Source: an uncultured bacterium (lineage in GTDB: Bacteria; Desulfobacterota; Desulfobulbia; Desulfobulbales; Desulfobulbaceae). From it: a stretch of 6,514 nt of DNA. Where the stretch lies: assembly GCA_903896915.1 (NCBI GenBank), contig CAITZN010000500.1, positions 1-6,514 of the forward strand, read 5' to 3'. A program made the translations under genes and the position numbers. The notes under the pieces are model-generated. The model saw only the letters and a list, made by a program, of their open reading frames with translations. It did no database searches and was not told the origin of the DNA. Below, piece after piece: positions 4,640-6,514 of this stretch. The stretch's first letter is position 1. The number at the start of each line of letters is the position of its first letter.

Positions 4640-6409
4640 TTATTTTTTTAAATTACTGATTACACTATCGAATTGGGAGATATGATCTGGGTATATTTTT
4701 CGCATTAACACTATATCCTGATTTAAAATAGCGTACGGATCATCATTGATAGCTTTTGGGTCATCATGCATTATTTGTATGAATTTTTTGTAATCGGATA
4801 AAGCAGCTTCAAGATTACTTTTAATGATGTTAATATGACCGCGATTTCCATAATTTTCGGCAGACTGCTTGCCTTCTAATCTGAGTGCTTCATCAATAAT
4901 TAATCTGGCTCTATCAATATCTTTTAAAAGAATTGCATACCAAGATGCACCTATACTTGCTTCGGCTTTCTCTGTAACTAATGTGCTTTTATTTAAAAGA
5001 TTCAGATAATAGTCAAAAGCTTTACGACAATACTTTATTTCATCTTCGTGTGGTCCCATGATAATGAAATAATTACTTTTAATACTTAAATCAGATTTTT
5101 CATCGGCTGCAAAATTCGTCAGCTTACCTCCGAATTTGACGAGCAGGTTCAGTGCGTTTTCACATGAAGATAATGACGCTAAATGGATAGCAGTATAACC
5201 ATTATTGTTTGCAATAGTTACCGAAGCTCCCTTTTCGAGGAGAACACGAACCAACGTTTGGTGATCACGTTCCGCCGCTATCATTAATGCAGTCGTGCCA
5301 TTTTTGTCGACAGTATTAATTTTTGCTTTGTTCGCCAAAAGCAGTTTAACAGCTTTTAATGACTTGTCACTATTTTTTCCATATACTGCATACATTAGAG
5401 GCGTTATGCCATTAGCATCAGCGATATTTACCTCTGCTCCATTTTTGATCAGAACTGATATGGCATCTGTGTTGCCTTCGAATGCGGCACTCATTAAGGC
5501 GGTATAGCCTTTTTTTGATGCTGCATTGACCTTTGCACCTTTTTTTATGAGTAATTTTATTCCCTCAATATTACTGCTCATAGCAGCAAATGTTAATGGA
5601 CGGTTCCCCTCATTATCCTCGGCTGTTACGGACGCTCCCTTATCCAGTAATCGCTGGATATTACTGATGTCCTTTGAGCACTTCTCTGACCTTAAGCAAT
5701 AAATAAGAGCCGACCATCCATCTTTGTTTACTATATCGACCTTCGCACCGCGATTGAGCAACATTATGGCCACATTATCCATTCCTCTCCAATTAAGATT
5801 GCGATTCAAAAGTGACCCATATTCATCATCTTTCGCATTAATATCAGCTCCTTGAGCCAATAAGAGATTTATGAGTTCCTCGTTATTTTGAATCCATGCA
5901 TCATAAAGGGCTGTGCGGCCTTCATAGTTCAGTAAATTAATATTAACCTTTTTGTTTAACATCGTGTGAATTGCTTCTTGATTACCAATGCGTAGTACAT
6001 TCCAAAAAACAGTATCGCCTTTACTTGTTTTTAACATAAAGTCATCGGCATCAAGATCACTTACATTAGCCAAGTAAATTTTTGTTATTTTTGCTAATTC
6101 ATCTGGTGTTAAGTTTTTTTCTATATCACTCAATGCTTGTGGTCTATTCTTAGAGTCCTTAAACACAGCTTGCATAATTGAAAGCATTCTTTCTGATTCA
6201 AAAAATTTCTCTGCATTTTCAAAGTAGGTTACTATCTGAGTATCTCTGGTTTTTATCTTGTCCTGAAATTCGTCAATAAATTTAAGTAATTCTTCCATCG
6301 TCAGCTTCTCCTGTTGTTGATCAGCAAAAGCTGTTTTAATGTTTATGTTGATTGATGCAGTTAAACAAAGAAGTAGCATACCGACCATTAAAAAAAGTCT
6401 ATTTCTCAT
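4640..6409 (-). CDS. Secreted ankyrin-repeat protein with C-terminal TPR-like region
   Basis: ATG 6409 follows AAGGGA by 6 bases, and the 589-codon frame ends at TAA 4640. Residues 1-29 are a Sec signal peptide: RNR, a hydrophobic core LFLMVGMLLLCLTA, and a cleavage site AFA before D30. Residues 33-125 are helical and acidic. About nine ankyrin repeats run from 131 to 432, with classic cores such as GRTALYDA, GYTALMSAAFEGNTDAI, GITPLMYAV, GTTALMIAAERDH and GYTAIHLAS, and ends like LLLAQGADINAKD. Residues 482-553 look like two TPR-type helix pairs (ASWYAILLKDIDRARLIIDEAL, partly; LEAALSDYKKFI). It should be periplasmic and act as a protein-binding scaffold; no enzyme motif is seen. Ankyrin proteins sometimes serve as toxin immunity or secretion partners, but no such partner is in the window. 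It is more AT-rich than the small genes. Confidence 0.9.
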   Translation of the reverse strand: MRNRLFLMVGMLLLCLTASININIKTAFADQQQEKLTMEELLKFIDEFQDKIKTRDTQIVTYFENAEKFFESERMLSIMQAVFKDSKNRPQALSDIEKNLTPDELAKITKIYLANVSDLDADDFMLKTSKGDTVFWNVLRIGNQEAIHTMLNKKVNINLLNYEGRTALYDAWIQNNEELINLLLAQGADINAKDDEYGSLLNRNLNWRGMDNVAIMLLNRGAKVDIVNKDGWSALIYCLRSEKCSKDISNIQRLLDKGASVTAEDNEGNRPLTFAAMSSNIEGIKLLIKKGAKVNAASKKGYTALMSAAFEGNTDAISVLIKNGAEVNIADANGITPLMYAVYGKNSDKSLKAVKLLLANKAKINTVDKNGTTALMIAAERDHQTLVRVLLEKGASVTIANNNGYTAIHLASLSSCENALNLLVKFGGKLTNFAADEKSDLSIKSNYFIIMGPHEDEIKYCRKAFDYYLNLLNKSTLVTEKAEASIGASWYAILLKDIDRARLIIDEALRLEGKQSAENYGNRGHINIIKSNLEAALSDYKKFIQIMHDDPKAINDDPYAILNQDIVLMRKIYPDHISQFDSVISNLKK

Positions 6410-6458
6410 TGATTTCCCTTTACGTTAAATGGCTGTTTGCTTTAGGGTAGATCGGGCC

Positions 6459-6473
6459 TTAGCTTCAAGCTAA
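6459..6473. promoter_or_regulatory. 15-bp palindrome upstream of the ankyrin gene
   Basis: TTAGCTT-C-AAGCTAA is a perfect 7-bp inverted repeat around one base, 50 bases before ATG 6409. It is a plausible operator. No convincing -35/-10 pair was found in 6410-6514. Confidence 0.35.
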
Positions 6474-6514
6474 ATAAAGGGAACCTCTAAAAAGTGACTT
6501 TTGATACAAATTGA

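Noticed and set aside
5295..5507. 70-aa plus-strand frame inside the ankyrin gene
   Set aside because: It is antisense to conserved ankyrin repeats and its translation is the complement of those repeats.
6365..6409. Lipoprotein signal on the ankyrin protein (LLLC at residues 12-15)
   Set aside because: The residue before Cys15 is Leu, where the lipobox needs Gly, Ala or Ser. AFA before D30 fits ordinary signal peptidase cleavage better.

Overview
The window looks like an accessory (mobile-island) stretch of a gammaproteobacterium, perhaps an enterobacterium. The reasons are the AT-leaning genes with good AGGA-type ribosome sites, a DUF2958-like small gene, short orphan genes and sharp composition changes. 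No gene here pins down the genus, and no integrase, relaxase, transposase, tRNA or rRNA is visible. Names given to families are recognised from motifs, not from a search.

Layout. (1) 1-1976, minus strand: the first 658 codons of a large SEFIR / STAND NTPase (NB-ARC-like) / TPR protein, the architecture of a bacterial anti-phage or conflict sensor. Its 3' end lies outside the window. The last part seen is a TPR array whose DNA is a perfect 120-base-period repeat, richer in GC than the rest of the gene. (2) 1977-2235: AT-rich upstream region of that gene, with a weak promoter candidate and a 27-bp dyad. (3) About 2236-2950: a roughly 700-base GC-rich stretch with no convincing gene but many stem-loops. 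Three consecutive ones each carry GTAC at the apex, and a further 56-nt two-part hairpin follows. Origin of transfer, single-strand-active origin or promoter, and structured RNA are all possible. This is the least explained part of the window. (4) 3105-4592, plus strand: a run of small genes: a 123-aa unknown, a 54-aa unknown, a 133-aa DUF2958-like protein, a strong terminator, then a doubtful 32-aa ORF overlapping a 79-aa unknown by ATGA. The second and third genes have near-identical A/C-rich leaders running straight into their start codons. (5) 4640-6409, minus strand: a complete 589-aa secreted protein with a signal peptide, about nine ankyrin repeats and a C-terminal TPR-like part. It is convergent with the small genes. 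(6) 6410-6514: its upstream region, with a perfect 15-bp palindrome.

How the parts may fit together (inference): the small plus-strand genes next to a hairpin-rich non-coding block resemble the entry-side (leading) region of a conjugative or mobilisable element, and the SEFIR-STAND-TPR gene looks like a defence cargo gene. The ankyrin protein should act in the periplasm by protein-protein contact, and nothing in the sequence links it directly to the other genes.
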